A DNA stretch of 15,185 bases from contig JBGMRJ010000070.1 in the NCBI GenBank assembly GCA_048061315.1, forward strand, positions 1 to 15,185, written 5' to 3'. Within the stretch, counting starts at the first letter, position 1, and each line of letters begins with the position of its first letter. The notes under the pieces were generated by a model, which saw only the letters and a list, made by a program, of their open reading frames with translations, was not told where the DNA came from and ran no database searches. The translations under genes and the position numbers were made by a program. This document shows positions 6,071 to 13,952 of the stretch, piece after piece. This stretch comes from CAYQUC01 sp048061315. GTDB taxonomy: Bacteria; Pseudomonadota; Gammaproteobacteria; UBA6429; Thiohalophilaceae.

Positions 6071-6928
6071 ATGAAAAAATTACTCATAGCTGCTGTTGCC
6101 TGTACAATTGGCGCAGTTCCAATCCTTGCTCAAGCATCACCGGCAAGTGATTTAAAAGAGTTTAGAGCTTATTTCTTTAAGAAATTCCCTGGAGTTTCAT
6201 TACAAGAATTCTCTAATGGTATTTACGCAATCGATAAAGATCGTCGACAAGAATGGGAAGCAATGGAAGAATTTCCTCCATACGAACCTGCATTAGACAT
6301 CGGAAAAGAGTTATTCGAAAAACCATTTAAAAACGGTAAAACCTATGCAAGCTGTTTTAAAAATGGCGGTATCGGAATTCGACAAAACTACCCCTACTTC
6401 AACAAGCATAATGGCAAAATTAAAACACTTGCCGCTGAAGTTAATCAATGTCGTGTTAAAAACGGTGAAAAAAAGCTGAAGTGGAAAAAAGGTAAGTTAG
6501 CTGCAATTATTGCTTACATGTCTTACACATCTCGTGGCAAGAAAGTTAATGTCATCATTCCGAATGATTCACGTGCGCTGGCAATTTATAATCGTGGTAA
6601 AACTACCTTTTATGCTAAACGTGGGCAGTTAAACTTCTCCTGTGCTGATTGTCATGTTTATAACTCCGGCATGATGGCTCGAGGAAATTTACTCAGCCCT
6701 GCTCTAGGTCACATTACTCATTTCCCTGTTTATCGTAAAAAATGGGAATTCAAAGGTAAGGGTGCATTAGGTGGATTAGGTACAATTCAACGTCGTTATG
6801 GTGGTTGTAACAAGCAAGTCCGTGCAAAACCATTTAAAGCACAATCTGCTGAGTACACTGCTCTTGAGTATTTCCACTCTTATATGAGTAATGGAATAAA
6901 GATTAATGCTCCTGGAGTACGCCAATAA
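6071..6928 (+). CDS. soxA: SoxA, catalytic c-type cytochrome subunit of SoxXA (one-heme form)
   Basis: A 285-residue protein from ATG at 6071, which has AGGAG 7 nt upstream and begins a clear signal peptide (KKLLIAAVACTIGAVPIL, cleavage near AQA). An upstream in-frame start inside soxZ at 6005 would bury the signal peptide and is not used here. The C-terminal heme site is CADCH (191-195). Cys246 in GGCNKQ is the conserved active-site/ligand cysteine that is modified during catalysis. In the N-terminal domain the first heme motif is absent and Cys95 and Cys127 remain, probably a disulfide. This is the one-heme SoxA type, unlike the two-heme Paracoccus form. The protein is rich in Lys. Last gene of the operon. 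Confidence 0.95.
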   Translation: MKKLLIAAVACTIGAVPILAQASPASDLKEFRAYFFKKFPGVSLQEFSNGIYAIDKDRRQEWEAMEEFPPYEPALDIGKELFEKPFKNGKTYASCFKNGGIGIRQNYPYFNKHNGKIKTLAAEVNQCRVKNGEKKLKWKKGKLAAIIAYMSYTSRGKKVNVIIPNDSRALAIYNRGKTTFYAKRGQLNFSCADCHVYNSGMMARGNLLSPALGHITHFPVYRKKWEFKGKGALGGLGTIQRRYGGCNKQVRAKPFKAQSAEYTALEYFHSYMSNGIKINAPGVRQ

Positions 6929-6961
6929 GCGTAAGCCAATCAAGCATTATTGCTTAAAACT

Positions 6962-6995
6962 AAAAAGCCCGACTTTATGAGTTGGGCTTTTTTTT
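6962..6995. terminator. Terminator of the sox operon
   Basis: The arms AGCCCGACT (6966-6974) and AGTTGGGCT (6980-6988) pair over 9 bp with one G-T wobble around a 5-nt loop, followed by T at 6988-6995. An A run (6962-6966) precedes the stem, so it may also stop readthrough from the convergent sulP gene. Confidence 0.9.
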
Positions 6996-7022
6996 GTCTA
7001 TAATCCAGGTGCAGATTTAAAC

Positions 7023-7072
7023 CTCAATCCGAGCTAATGCGCGGTTGAGATTTTGAAATCTAAATGCGTTAG
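7023..7072. other. Segment with interleaved inverted repeats (possible pseudoknot)
   Basis: Two arm pairs are interleaved: CTCAATCC (7023-7030) with GGTTGAG (7043-7049), one base bulged, and CTAATGC (7034-7040) with GCGTTAG (7066-7072), one T-G pair. A small AGATTT/AAATCT hairpin (7048-7061) lies inside and overlaps one arm. Arms in the order a-b-a'-b' can form a pseudoknot or two exclusive hairpins. It lies between the terminators of two convergent operons. No gene or known RNA family is recognised. Confidence 0.4.
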
Positions 7073-7076
7073 ACAT

Positions 7077-7113
7077 AAAAAAACCGGGACCTGGAAATAA
7101 GTATCACGGTTTT
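7077..7113 (-). terminator. Candidate terminator of the SulP gene
   Basis: The arms AAAACCG (7080-7086) and CGGTTTT (7107-7113) pair perfectly, but the loop is 20 nt. On the - strand the stem is followed by a T run (A at 7077-7083). It lies 23 bp past the sulP stop. Confidence 0.45.
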
Positions 7114-7135
7114 AAATATAACGAGATTAAAGTAA

Positions 7136-8875
7136 CTACAAAGGAGTCGGTAAGGGATGTAACGGTCGAGGTTCATCATCATTAGTCCCGTCAGATAGAC
7201 GTTCATAGATGTTTTTCAATGCCATCTCTTCGGTTGCGAATATATTTTCATCACCAATGATATCCCATGTTCCGGTATGCTTTAAAACCAGTATAATTTG
7301 TCGTTTTAAACCACTGAACACCAGTGTTACGCCGGTTTCTTTCAACCGTTCAACCAGATGGCGTAATACTTCTTCGCCAGATGCATCCAGCTGATTGATC
7401 GCATCACCAACGACAAGAATGAATTTCACATCCGGGTTTTCTGATTCGGCCATTAATATGGCATCTTCAAAATAGGAAACATTGGCAAAATACAATGAAC
7501 CATCAAAACGTACAGCGACCAGACGATTGTCTGTGGCAAGTTCCGGATGTATGGCAATATCACGTAAAGTACCATCTTTATAACGTCCTAAAATCGCTAC
7601 CCGCGGTCTCATGGTACGGAATAAATATAATCCCAAAGCCAAAGCAATACCAATAATAATTCCCCACTCAAGGTGTGGTGCAAAGCCCAGAGTTCCTACA
7701 AAAGTAACACCGGCTGCAATGCCGTCGTGTTTATGTGCATGCCAGGCATGTTTTATTGCTTTGAAATTTATTAATCCCATCACAGCCATCATAATCACGG
7801 ATGCCAACACAGCCGCAGGTAAATGATAGAGTAATGGCGTTAAGAACAATAATGTGATTAAAACCACAACTGCCGTCACAACGGATGAAAATCCGGTTAT
7901 CGCACCCGCATTTAAATTCACAGCCGATCGGGAGAAAGATCCACTTGTTGGATAGGATTGACTAAAACTACCCACTATATTTGCCAGTCCCTGACCAATT
8001 AATTCCTGGTTTACATTGATCCGTTGCTTGGTTCTTGCCGCCATGGCTTTCGCAATTGAAATCGCTTCCATGAAACCTATCAAAGAGATAATAATAGCGC
8101 TGCCAATCAATTGTGGAATAATTGAAAAATCAAAACCCGGCAGTGTAATTGTGGGTAGACCTTCCGGAATCGCTCCGACAACGACGCCACCCAAGCCTTC
8201 AAAATCAATTATATAACTTGTTACAGTGGTAATAATAACTGCAAATAATACCCCGGGAATTTTAGGCCAGAATCTTTTAAACATAACCATAATTCCAATT
8301 GCAACTACCGCCATACCGAAACTTAGCCAGTGGGTATTCCCTATCTGACTCAAAACGTCGATAACATCCGTTACAAACACACCCGTTTCCGGTTTATTGA
8401 CACCAAATAATTTATAGAACTGTGAAAAAGCAATAATCAGTGCTGCAGCATTAGTAAACCCGACAATGACTGGATGTGATAAAAAATTCAGAACCACACC
8501 AAGTCGAAATACACCTAATAATAACTGAAACACACCGACTAAAAATGACAGCAAAATGGCATAGGCAACAAATTGATCTGAACCAGACACGGCTAAGGGT
8601 GCTAATGCTGAGGCAGTTAATAACGATACTACCGCCACTGGGCCGGTCATTAGCTGGTTTGAAGAGCCAAATAGCGCTGCAACAATTACCGGTAGAAAGG
8701 CGGCATACAAGCCGTAATAAGCTGGTAAATTAGCTAATTGGGCATATGCCATTGATTGAGGTATGAGTACTAAAGCAACCGTGACACCCGCGATAATATC
8801 GGCTTGTATCACTCCTGCTTTTTTTAATTCAGGGATCCATCGAAGAAATGGAAGAAATCGTTGCCATTGAAGCAT
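7136..8875 (-). CDS. SulP (SLC26-type) anion transporter with STAS domain
   Basis: A 579-residue inner-membrane protein. The SulP signature region is at about 39-60 (IPQSMAYAQLANLPAYYGL), with many hydrophobic helices up to about 420. A cytoplasmic STAS domain covers about 450-560 and includes the anti-sigma-antagonist-like loop with Asp497-Ala-Ser499-Gly. Full length for the family. SulP proteins carry sulfate, bicarbonate or other anions; the substrate cannot be read from sequence. Being convergent with sox, sulfate is a reasonable guess, as is bicarbonate for an autotroph. The ATG at 8875 has GAGGAT about 7 nt upstream. A TGACTAT/ATAGTCA dyad lies 47-78 bp upstream. Confidence 0.92.
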   Translation of the reverse strand: MLQWQRFLPFLRWIPELKKAGVIQADIIAGVTVALVLIPQSMAYAQLANLPAYYGLYAAFLPVIVAALFGSSNQLMTGPVAVVSLLTASALAPLAVSGSDQFVAYAILLSFLVGVFQLLLGVFRLGVVLNFLSHPVIVGFTNAAALIIAFSQFYKLFGVNKPETGVFVTDVIDVLSQIGNTHWLSFGMAVVAIGIMVMFKRFWPKIPGVLFAVIITTVTSYIIDFEGLGGVVVGAIPEGLPTITLPGFDFSIIPQLIGSAIIISLIGFMEAISIAKAMAARTKQRINVNQELIGQGLANIVGSFSQSYPTSGSFSRSAVNLNAGAITGFSSVVTAVVVLITLLFLTPLLYHLPAAVLASVIMMAVMGLINFKAIKHAWHAHKHDGIAAGVTFVGTLGFAPHLEWGIIIGIALALGLYLFRTMRPRVAILGRYKDGTLRDIAIHPELATDNRLVAVRFDGSLYFANVSYFEDAILMAESENPDVKFILVVGDAINQLDASGEEVLRHLVERLKETGVTLVFSGLKRQIILVLKHTGTWDIIGDENIFATEEMALKNIYERLSDGTNDDEPRPLHPLPTPL

Positions 8876-9273
8876 TACTGATCCTCATCATTTTATTAAT
8901 TCTGATTTTAGTTATTTGAAGTGACTATTTTTATATAATAATTATGATAGTCAGAATGGTATCACGAACTAAAATACACGCGAGATTAGCGCATTCTAAT
9001 GCATTTTTAATTTTTAGTCATAATTACTTGGCAGCTTACTTTTTTGAGATATGTTATATATTTTTGTTTAATCGGCAATACAATTTATTTTAAACTATTT
9101 AATCGAATTACATTAAAACAGTATATTAATCAATGATTTACAATAGATAAAACTGATTGATTATTATACAACATAATGGCAAACTCAAAGCTTGTAAAAC
9201 TAGAAACTATCGTTTTATACAAAATTTCTAAGTTATACCTAATTTTGCCGTTTATTTACAATTGGATATTTTA
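8876..9273. other. AT-rich gap between the SulP gene and a small gene
   Basis: About 400 bp with no recognisable gene, with two perfect inverted repeats: TGACTAT/ATAGTCA (8922-8928, 8947-8953), near the sulP promoter area, and TAATCAAT/ATTGATTA (9127-9134, 9156-9163). A weak + strand promoter-like pair, TTGTAA (9192-9197) and TATACA (9216-9221) with an 18-nt spacer, could serve the small gene downstream. Confidence 0.45.
8922..8953. promoter_or_regulatory. Dyad upstream of the SulP gene, possible operator
   Basis: The perfect 7-bp arms TGACTAT and ATAGTCA have starts 25 bp apart. They lie 47-78 bp upstream of the sulP ATG in a very AT-rich stretch that would hold the - strand promoter. The motif differs from the dyads before soxX. 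Confidence 0.3.
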
Positions 9274-9480
9274 ATGCATTTAGATTCAACAGTTTATGAA
9301 ATAACACTAATACATAATGGTAATAAACATGTCGTTGAAAGCCTGTGTCTGGAAATGACTGATGTTACGTTAATTAAAGCAATTAAAAGTGCAGTGTCTT
9401 CTTTGAAATCACAAGGCTTGAAGGGAGCAATTAAATATGACTCTCATCGAGAGCGTAGCCTGTTACCCGATTTTAAATAA
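9274..9480 (+). CDS. Small protein of unknown function
   Basis: Encodes 68 residues from ATG at 9274; a TTG at 9262 would add four. No family recognised. The protein looks soluble: a strand-like start (VYEITLIHNGNKHVVESL), an amphipathic helix (LIKAIKSAVSSLKSQG), then a basic tail ending PDFK. No cysteine pairs, signal peptide or membrane segment. The ribosome site is poor (GGA, about 6-7 nt upstream). It ends 22 bp before the tRNA-Lys gene, which reads the other way. The residue make-up is protein-like, but the weak start signal leaves real doubt. Confidence 0.5.
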   Translation: MHLDSTVYEITLIHNGNKHVVESLCLEMTDVTLIKAIKSAVSSLKSQGLKGAIKYDSHRERSLLPDFK

Positions 9481-9502
9481 CAGTCTGGTCAAGAAAAGAA
9501 AA

Positions 9503-9578
9503 TGGTGGGCCGTGTGCGACTTGAACGCACGACCAATTGGTTAAAAGCCAACTGCTCTACCGACTGAGCTAACGGCCC
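9503..9578 (-). tRNA. tRNA-Lys (anticodon TTT)
   Basis: A 76-nt cloverleaf on the - strand. The acceptor stem GGGCCGT pairs with ACGGCCC, the D arm is TAGCTCAGTCGGTAGAGCA, and the anticodon loop is CTTTTAA with TTT. The T loop reads TTCAAGT and CCA is encoded (9503-9505). It differs from E. coli tRNA-Lys at only a few places by recollection. The promoter is at 9611-9638. Confidence 0.98.
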
Positions 9579-9610
9579 ATTTGATCTTTCTTTATACTAC
9601 AAAGCGCGCA

Positions 9611-9638
9611 ATTGTACCGAACTCCTTGGGAATAACAA
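9611..9638 (-). promoter_or_regulatory. Promoter of tRNA-Lys with GC-rich discriminator
   Basis: On the - strand, TTGTTA (9633-9638) is followed by a 16-nt spacer and TACAAT (9611-9616). The sequence TGCGCGC comes directly after the -10. A GC-rich discriminator is the mark of stable-RNA promoters under stringent control. The start point would be near 9604, about 25 nt before the mature tRNA. Confidence 0.6.
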
Positions 9639-9651
9639 GCCCAAGAAGTTC
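9619..9651. repeat. Hairpin between the YeeE gene and tRNA-Lys
   Basis: GAACT-C-CTTGGG (9619-9630) pairs with CCCAAG-A-AGTTC (9640-9651): 11 pairs, one C/A mismatch, 9-nt loop. No T tract on either side, so it is not a classical terminator. It begins 16 bp past the yeeE stop and overlaps the -35 and spacer of the tRNA promoter. It may be the processed 3' end of the yeeE mRNA. Confidence 0.5.
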
Positions 9652-9667
9652 AATAAACTTAATTATT

Positions 9668-10945
9668 TTAAACAGCATCCAATTTTCTGAGGCTATTCGG
9701 TACTAATTTCAAATCGGCAAGTGACGTAATAAATATTTTACCGAATGTCGCTTCTTCTTCATAAACCATTTTGTAGTACTGCATTTTCATGGTCATAGCA
9801 CTTCCAAGGATAATTCCACCTAAGGTCAGGAACGAGCCTATCGCAAGCGTTGAAACACCAGTAATACCTTGTCCAATTGTACAACCTAAGCCTAAAACAC
9901 CACCAAATCCCATCAGAGTGGCTCCAAATACGTGCATTACAAAATCCTTGATGGATGCGAACCACTCAATCCTGAATGCCCGAGTGATAATAGACCATAG
10001 AAAGGCACCAAAGATGACACCAATAACTGACATGATACCAAACGTTAAAAACGTTGCATTAAATCCTGACTTTATGTATCCATACGATTGCCCAATTGGA
10101 CTAATAAAAGTGAAAGAGGTTGCTTGTAAATTTGTACTACCATTTTTAGGTTTTCCCTCATCAGAATCCATCACCATATCCCATTCACTGTAGAAACTAA
10201 CCAGATTAGCGCTACCTTCATCTGTTGCAACTGAAATATTTGAAGTAAAATACCAGGCAGCAACTACAACAAAACCAATCACAACGCCTGCAAGAATATT
10301 ATCGTAACTCTTTCTGAAATCCGCGGTCCGAAAAATAATAAACAACATAACAACAGCTATTAGTGAACCAACAACCAAACGCATACTGGTTCCCGTCATT
10401 CCAAACCATTTCCCGATTATACTGCCCAAATCCTGGTCTGTTGTTAATGAAATTGAGGCTGCACCTAACCAGGGTTGAAAATAGAGTGCATACCAATTTG
10501 CAGGTAATATTTCTTTATAGGGATCAACCATAAAGTAAGCAATAACACCAATAATGGCAAACACAAAAATGGATTTGATGTTACCACCACCAATTCGGAT
10601 TAAGGTTTTGTTGCCACAACCACTCGCAAAGGTCATACCAATACCGAATAATATACCGCCAAGCAAATAACGTCCCCATTGAAACTCTGAACCACGATAA
10701 GGCGGCAAAGTTGATTCAAGCTGAAATAATCCGGTAGACTCAAAAATAATAACGCCAATCATGGCTACAGTACCGGCCAGAAACCAGGCTTTCATACGGC
10801 CCATATCGCCGATATTAATCCAGTCGGAGACAGCTCCCATGGTACAAAAATTAGTTTTTGTTACTACTGCACCCATAAATGCAGATAGTACAAATGCGAT
10901 GATTAATAGAGACCATTGAGCGTCGGCAAAGCTTTCAAATATCAT
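9668..10945 (-). CDS. YeeE/YedE (TsuA-like) sulfur/thiosulfate transporter
   Basis: A 425-residue polytopic inner-membrane protein with the two-fold repeat of the sulfur-transport family. Three conserved cysteines are in the expected motifs: Cys34 in TNFCTMGA, Cys110 in SGCGNKT and Cys355 in GLGCTIGQG. In the studied YeeE these cysteines relay thiosulfate through the membrane by S-H-S contacts. A polar loop of about 40 residues (240-280) divides the halves and makes it longer than E. coli YeeE (about 350). It probably imports thiosulfate or sulfane sulfur to the cytoplasm, where TusA (1776-2006) could receive it; that link is inferred. The ATG at 10945 has GAGGAAT about 7 nt upstream. Confidence 0.88.
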   Translation of the reverse strand: MIFESFADAQWSLLIIAFVLSAFMGAVVTKTNFCTMGAVSDWINIGDMGRMKAWFLAGTVAMIGVIIFESTGLFQLESTLPPYRGSEFQWGRYLLGGILFGIGMTFASGCGNKTLIRIGGGNIKSIFVFAIIGVIAYFMVDPYKEILPANWYALYFQPWLGAASISLTTDQDLGSIIGKWFGMTGTSMRLVVGSLIAVVMLFIIFRTADFRKSYDNILAGVVIGFVVVAAWYFTSNISVATDEGSANLVSFYSEWDMVMDSDEGKPKNGSTNLQATSFTFISPIGQSYGYIKSGFNATFLTFGIMSVIGVIFGAFLWSIITRAFRIEWFASIKDFVMHVFGATLMGFGGVLGLGCTIGQGITGVSTLAIGSFLTLGGIILGSAMTMKMQYYKMVYEEEATFGKIFITSLADLKLVPNSLRKLDAV

Positions 10946-11040
10946 GGTAATTCCTCAATAATTGTACAAAATTCAAATTTTCCAAAGCTAATTAAGCCAA
11001 ATTTAGTAACCACTAAAATATTGGCGTAATAGCTGAGCGC

Positions 11041-11046
11041 ATTATA
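11041..11046 (-). promoter_or_regulatory. Candidate -10 box for the YeeE gene
   Basis: A perfect TATAAT on the - strand followed by GCGC, 95 bp upstream of the yeeE ATG. No good -35 hexamer is found at 16-18 nt, so the call is tentative. Confidence 0.35.
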
Positions 11047-11097
11047 CAGAAAAATACTGAATAGTGAGATTGGAAATTTTTAATCCAACTATATCAA

Positions 11098-11772
11098 TTA
11101 CTTATATATAGTATTATCGGGAATTCCGGCCATATTAAAACCTTCAGCACGTAATCGACAGGATTCACAGGCACCACAAGCAGCCCCTAGATTTGTAGGG
11201 TCATAGCAGGAAATTGTCTTACTGTAATCAATTCCCATATCCGAGCCAGCTTGTATTATTTGAGCTTTACTCAATGAGATTAGTGGTGTCTGTATCGAAA
11301 TAGAAAACCCTTCAACAGCCGCTTTAGTAGCAAGGTTAGCCATTGTTGAAAATGCGCTAATGTATTCAGGCCGGCAGTCAGGATAACCTGAGTAATCGAC
11401 AGCATTAACACCAAGATAAATATAATGAGCATGAATAACCTCTGCCCACCCAAGAGCAATAGATAAAAATATGGTATTTCTTGCAGGCACGTAGGTTATC
11501 GGAATATCGGTAGCGTTTTCATTTTTCGGAACATCGATGGAATTATCCGTTAATGCTGAACCACCAAATTCATTTAAATTCAGCTTAAAGATTTTATGTT
11601 CGATAACGCCCTGAGCTGAGGCAACCCGTCTTGCTGCTTCAAGTTCACAGTGATGTCGTTGACCATAATCAAAACTAATTGCATAACAATCGTGCCCGGC
11701 CTTTTTTGCGAGTGCTAATACAGTAGCTGAATCCAGTCCACCGGATAATAATATTACCGCTTTATCGGCCAT
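11098..11772 (-). CDS. queC: 7-cyano-7-deazaguanine synthase QueC
   Basis: A 224-residue PP-loop enzyme that converts CDG to preQ0 with ATP and ammonia in queuosine synthesis. The ATP motif SGGLDS is at 10-15. The zinc site near the C-terminus is made by Cys189, Cys199, Cys202 and Cys205 (CYDP, then CGACESC). ATG at 11772 (MADKAV) is chosen because it has GGGGTGA about 5 nt upstream and matches where the family begins; a TTG at 11829 would add 19 residues without family support. The gene overlaps the end of queE by 11 bp, which suggests coupled translation. Confidence 0.95.
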   Translation of the reverse strand: MADKAVILLSGGLDSATVLALAKKAGHDCYAISFDYGQRHHCELEAARRVASAQGVIEHKIFKLNLNEFGGSALTDNSIDVPKNENATDIPITYVPARNTIFLSIALGWAEVIHAHYIYLGVNAVDYSGYPDCRPEYISAFSTMANLATKAAVEGFSISIQTPLISLSKAQIIQAGSDMGIDYSKTISCYDPTNLGAACGACESCRLRAEGFNMAGIPDNTIYK

Positions 11773-12439
11773 GTACATCACCCCATAAAATTTTATGCAG
11801 TTGAACCTGAAGCCGAACTTGTAAACCATCTGCCAATATCCAGTCTGCTAATTCATTTGCTTTTAATTGTTGCTGTGAAGCAGAAAATAAAATCTCACAT
11901 CGGCTCATTAATTCGTATTTTAGTAAAATATTTTTTGACCATTCGTAATCTTCTCGATTACAAATTACAAATTTAATTTGATCGGTTGTATACAGTAGCG
12001 ACAAATTGGAATATAAATTTTTACTACTCTCACCTGAACCTGGTGTTTTAACATCGATGACTTTAACAACACGTGGATCGACCACACTCACATCAAGTGC
12101 ACCACTGGTTTCCAGTGAGACCTGATAATCCAAATCACATAATTGTGTTAACAGGGGAATACAATTTTTTTGAGCCAAAGGCTCACCCCCCGTTACTGTA
12201 ATATAGTGAGTTGGAAATTTTTTAATTTCCAGAAGAATTTTTTCGAGAGTAATCCACTCCCCTCCCTGAAAAGCATACTCAGTATCGCAATATTGACAAC
12301 GAAGTGGGCATCCCGTCAGTCTAATAAATACAGTGGGCAAACCTACTGTATTTGACTCACCTTGAAGTGAATAAAATATTTCTGTGATTTTTAAACGATC
12401 AGAGTTTGAATTATTAATATCGGCATCTGCAGAAGACAT
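11762..12439 (-). CDS. queE: 7-carboxy-7-deazaguanine synthase QueE
   Basis: A 225-residue radical-SAM enzyme that forms the 7-deazaguanine ring (CDG) from CPH4. The iron-sulfur motif CPLRCQYC has Cys44, Cys48 and Cys51, and TVTGGEPL is the SAM-binding element. The segment FYSLQGES before the cysteines is typical of QueE. ATG at 12439 is taken as the start; a TTG at 12451 is possible, and neither has a strong ribosome site. It starts 25 bp after the cpoB stop (12464), so it is likely in one operon with tolB-pal-cpoB and queC. Confidence 0.93.
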   Translation of the reverse strand: MSSADADINNSNSDRLKITEIFYSLQGESNTVGLPTVFIRLTGCPLRCQYCDTEYAFQGGEWITLEKILLEIKKFPTHYITVTGGEPLAQKNCIPLLTQLCDLDYQVSLETSGALDVSVVDPRVVKVIDVKTPGSGESSKNLYSNLSLLYTTDQIKFVICNREDYEWSKNILLKYELMSRCEILFSASQQQLKANELADWILADGLQVRLQVQLHKILWGDVHGR

Positions 12440-12463
12440 AGTGAATACCAAAAAGAAATTAAA

Positions 12464-13336
12464 TTAACGTTTTGATTTATTTAATTTAATTTTTTGTAAT
12501 TTATTTTTAGCCTGACTTGCTTCTGTGGTTTCAGGATATAATTTTACTAACTTGCTTAAATTTGATTTTGCGTTCTTAATATCATTTAACTCATAGTAGC
12601 TGTAACCAATTTTTAATAAAGCTTCGGCAACTTTTGGGCTTTTAGCATAACTAATAATTAAAGTTTGATAGGCTTTAATCGCTTCTTTAAAATTTCGTTG
12701 TGCATAATGTGCTTCACCAACCCAATATTGCGCAATATGAGCATAGCGCCCTTTTGGATAAGTTTTGATAAATTTATTGAACGCCGCAATCGACTTATCA
12801 TAACGTAACTCTCGTAATAAATTGAAAGCTTGTTGATATAATTTTTGTTCATCTTGTGACGAAGTTGGAGTTACTGAGTTAGCACCTGATTTTATCCCGA
12901 GTGTCGCAGCAGTTGCATTAACATTCGACTGAATAATTTGACTGCCACTACTACTATTAGATTTTGAAGTAGCATTACCACCCCGTTCTATTTGTACCAG
13001 TCGACGGTCAATATCAATATACAAATCACGTTGTCGTTTTTTAAGGTCATCAATTGAATGATTGATAACTTCAACATCACCCCGCATCATTTGTAATTCA
13101 GCCTGAATATTATCAATACGCACCAGCAAATCAACCATACTCTGACTTTCCAATAACCGTTCAAGTCGTGCTATACGATTTTCAATGGTTTGTGGAGAAT
13201 TCTGATTTGACGAATCACTACTCGAACTAAACACGGGTTTACGTGGAGCAGCAGAAACATTGGTGCCGACCGTGATCAGCACCAAAAATCCACTGAATAA
13301 ATACCAACTAAAGTTAATCGCGAACTTATTCAACAT
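12464..13336 (-). CDS. cpoB: CpoB (YbgF), Tol-associated cell-division coordinator
   Basis: A 290-residue periplasmic protein. Signal peptide about 1-30 (cleavage near VSA-AP), a coiled coil of about 50-120 rich in Leu/Ile/Arg, a Ser/Asn/Thr-rich linker (about 120-160), then three TPRs (about 163-280). In E. coli CpoB trimerises through the coiled coil, binds TolA and tunes PBP1B during division. Longer than the E. coli protein (263) because of the linker. The ribosome site is weak. It lies 27 bp after pal. The C-terminus is unusually Lys-rich (KNKLQKIKLNKSKR). Confidence 0.92.
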   Translation of the reverse strand: MLNKFAINFSWYLFSGFLVLITVGTNVSAAPRKPVFSSSSDSSNQNSPQTIENRIARLERLLESQSMVDLLVRIDNIQAELQMMRGDVEVINHSIDDLKKRQRDLYIDIDRRLVQIERGGNATSKSNSSSGSQIIQSNVNATAATLGIKSGANSVTPTSSQDEQKLYQQAFNLLRELRYDKSIAAFNKFIKTYPKGRYAHIAQYWVGEAHYAQRNFKEAIKAYQTLIISYAKSPKVAEALLKIGYSYYELNDIKNAKSNLSKLVKLYPETTEASQAKNKLQKIKLNKSKR

Positions 13337-13363
13337 TAATTCTATCCAACCTTACAACATAAA

Positions 13364-13873
13364 TTAATGATTTGAATACAATATCTCTACACGACGATTT
13401 TGGCTCCATGAATCTTCATCATGACCCAGTGCAACAGGACGTTCTTCACCAAAACTGATAATCTGAATCTGAGATTTTGCAGCACCTTGCACTTCTAATA
13501 ATTGCATCACTGCTTTTGCACGTCGTTCACCCAGGGAAATATTATATTCTCGGGTACCACGTTCATCAGCATGACCTTCTAAAACAACTGATTCATTGCT
13601 ATTTTCAGATAAGTATTTGGCATGAGCAGAGATAAACTCACGATCATCATCACTAATTGTGGATTCATCAAAACCAAAGTAGATTATTCGTTTTGCCAAT
13701 AATCCTTGATCTAACTCACTAGTAGCAACTTCCTCTGTTGGTTTTGTTTCCATATGAGTCTCTTCAGCAGTCGTAGCAGGCATTTCTGATTCATCTTTCT
13801 TTGGATCAGAGCCACACGAAATTAAAGTAACAGCAACAGCACCTAACAAGATTAATTTTAAAATTTTATTCAC
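13364..13873 (-). CDS. pal: Pal, peptidoglycan-associated lipoprotein
   Basis: A 169-residue outer-membrane lipoprotein. The lipobox LISC puts the lipidated Cys at 20. An acidic Thr/Glu-rich linker (about 25-55) leads to an OmpA-like peptidoglycan-binding domain (about 62-167) with GHADERGTREYN at 100-111 and NRRVEI near the end. With TolB, Pal keeps the outer membrane tied to the wall and is drawn to the septum during division. AGGAG lies about 9 nt before ATG at 13873. 79 bp separate it from tolB. Confidence 0.97.
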   Translation of the reverse strand: MNKILKLILLGAVAVTLISCGSDPKKDESEMPATTAEETHMETKPTEEVATSELDQGLLAKRIIYFGFDESTISDDDREFISAHAKYLSENSNESVVLEGHADERGTREYNISLGERRAKAVMQLLEVQGAAKSQIQIISFGEERPVALGHDEDSWSQNRRVEILYSNH

Positions 13874-13952
13874 GGATTTTCTCCTGTTTTTTTTGAAGTA
13901 AATTATTATATTAGATTTTTATTAATTATTTTAGTTTTTTTTAACTTTATTA

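Noticed and set aside
9503..9578. tRNA-Lys as an attachment site of an integrated element
   Set aside because: I see no integrase gene and no second copy of the tRNA 3' end in the window; the flanking genes look like ordinary chromosome.
9789..10193. 134-codon open frame on the + strand
   Set aside because: It lies wholly inside the YeeE transporter gene on the other strand, has no ribosome site, and its Pro/Ile/Lys-rich product is typical of the antisense of membrane-protein codons.
11050..11097. Terminator after queC
   Set aside because: Only a 5-bp TTGGA/TCCAA stem with an AT-rich loop is visible, too weak to call.
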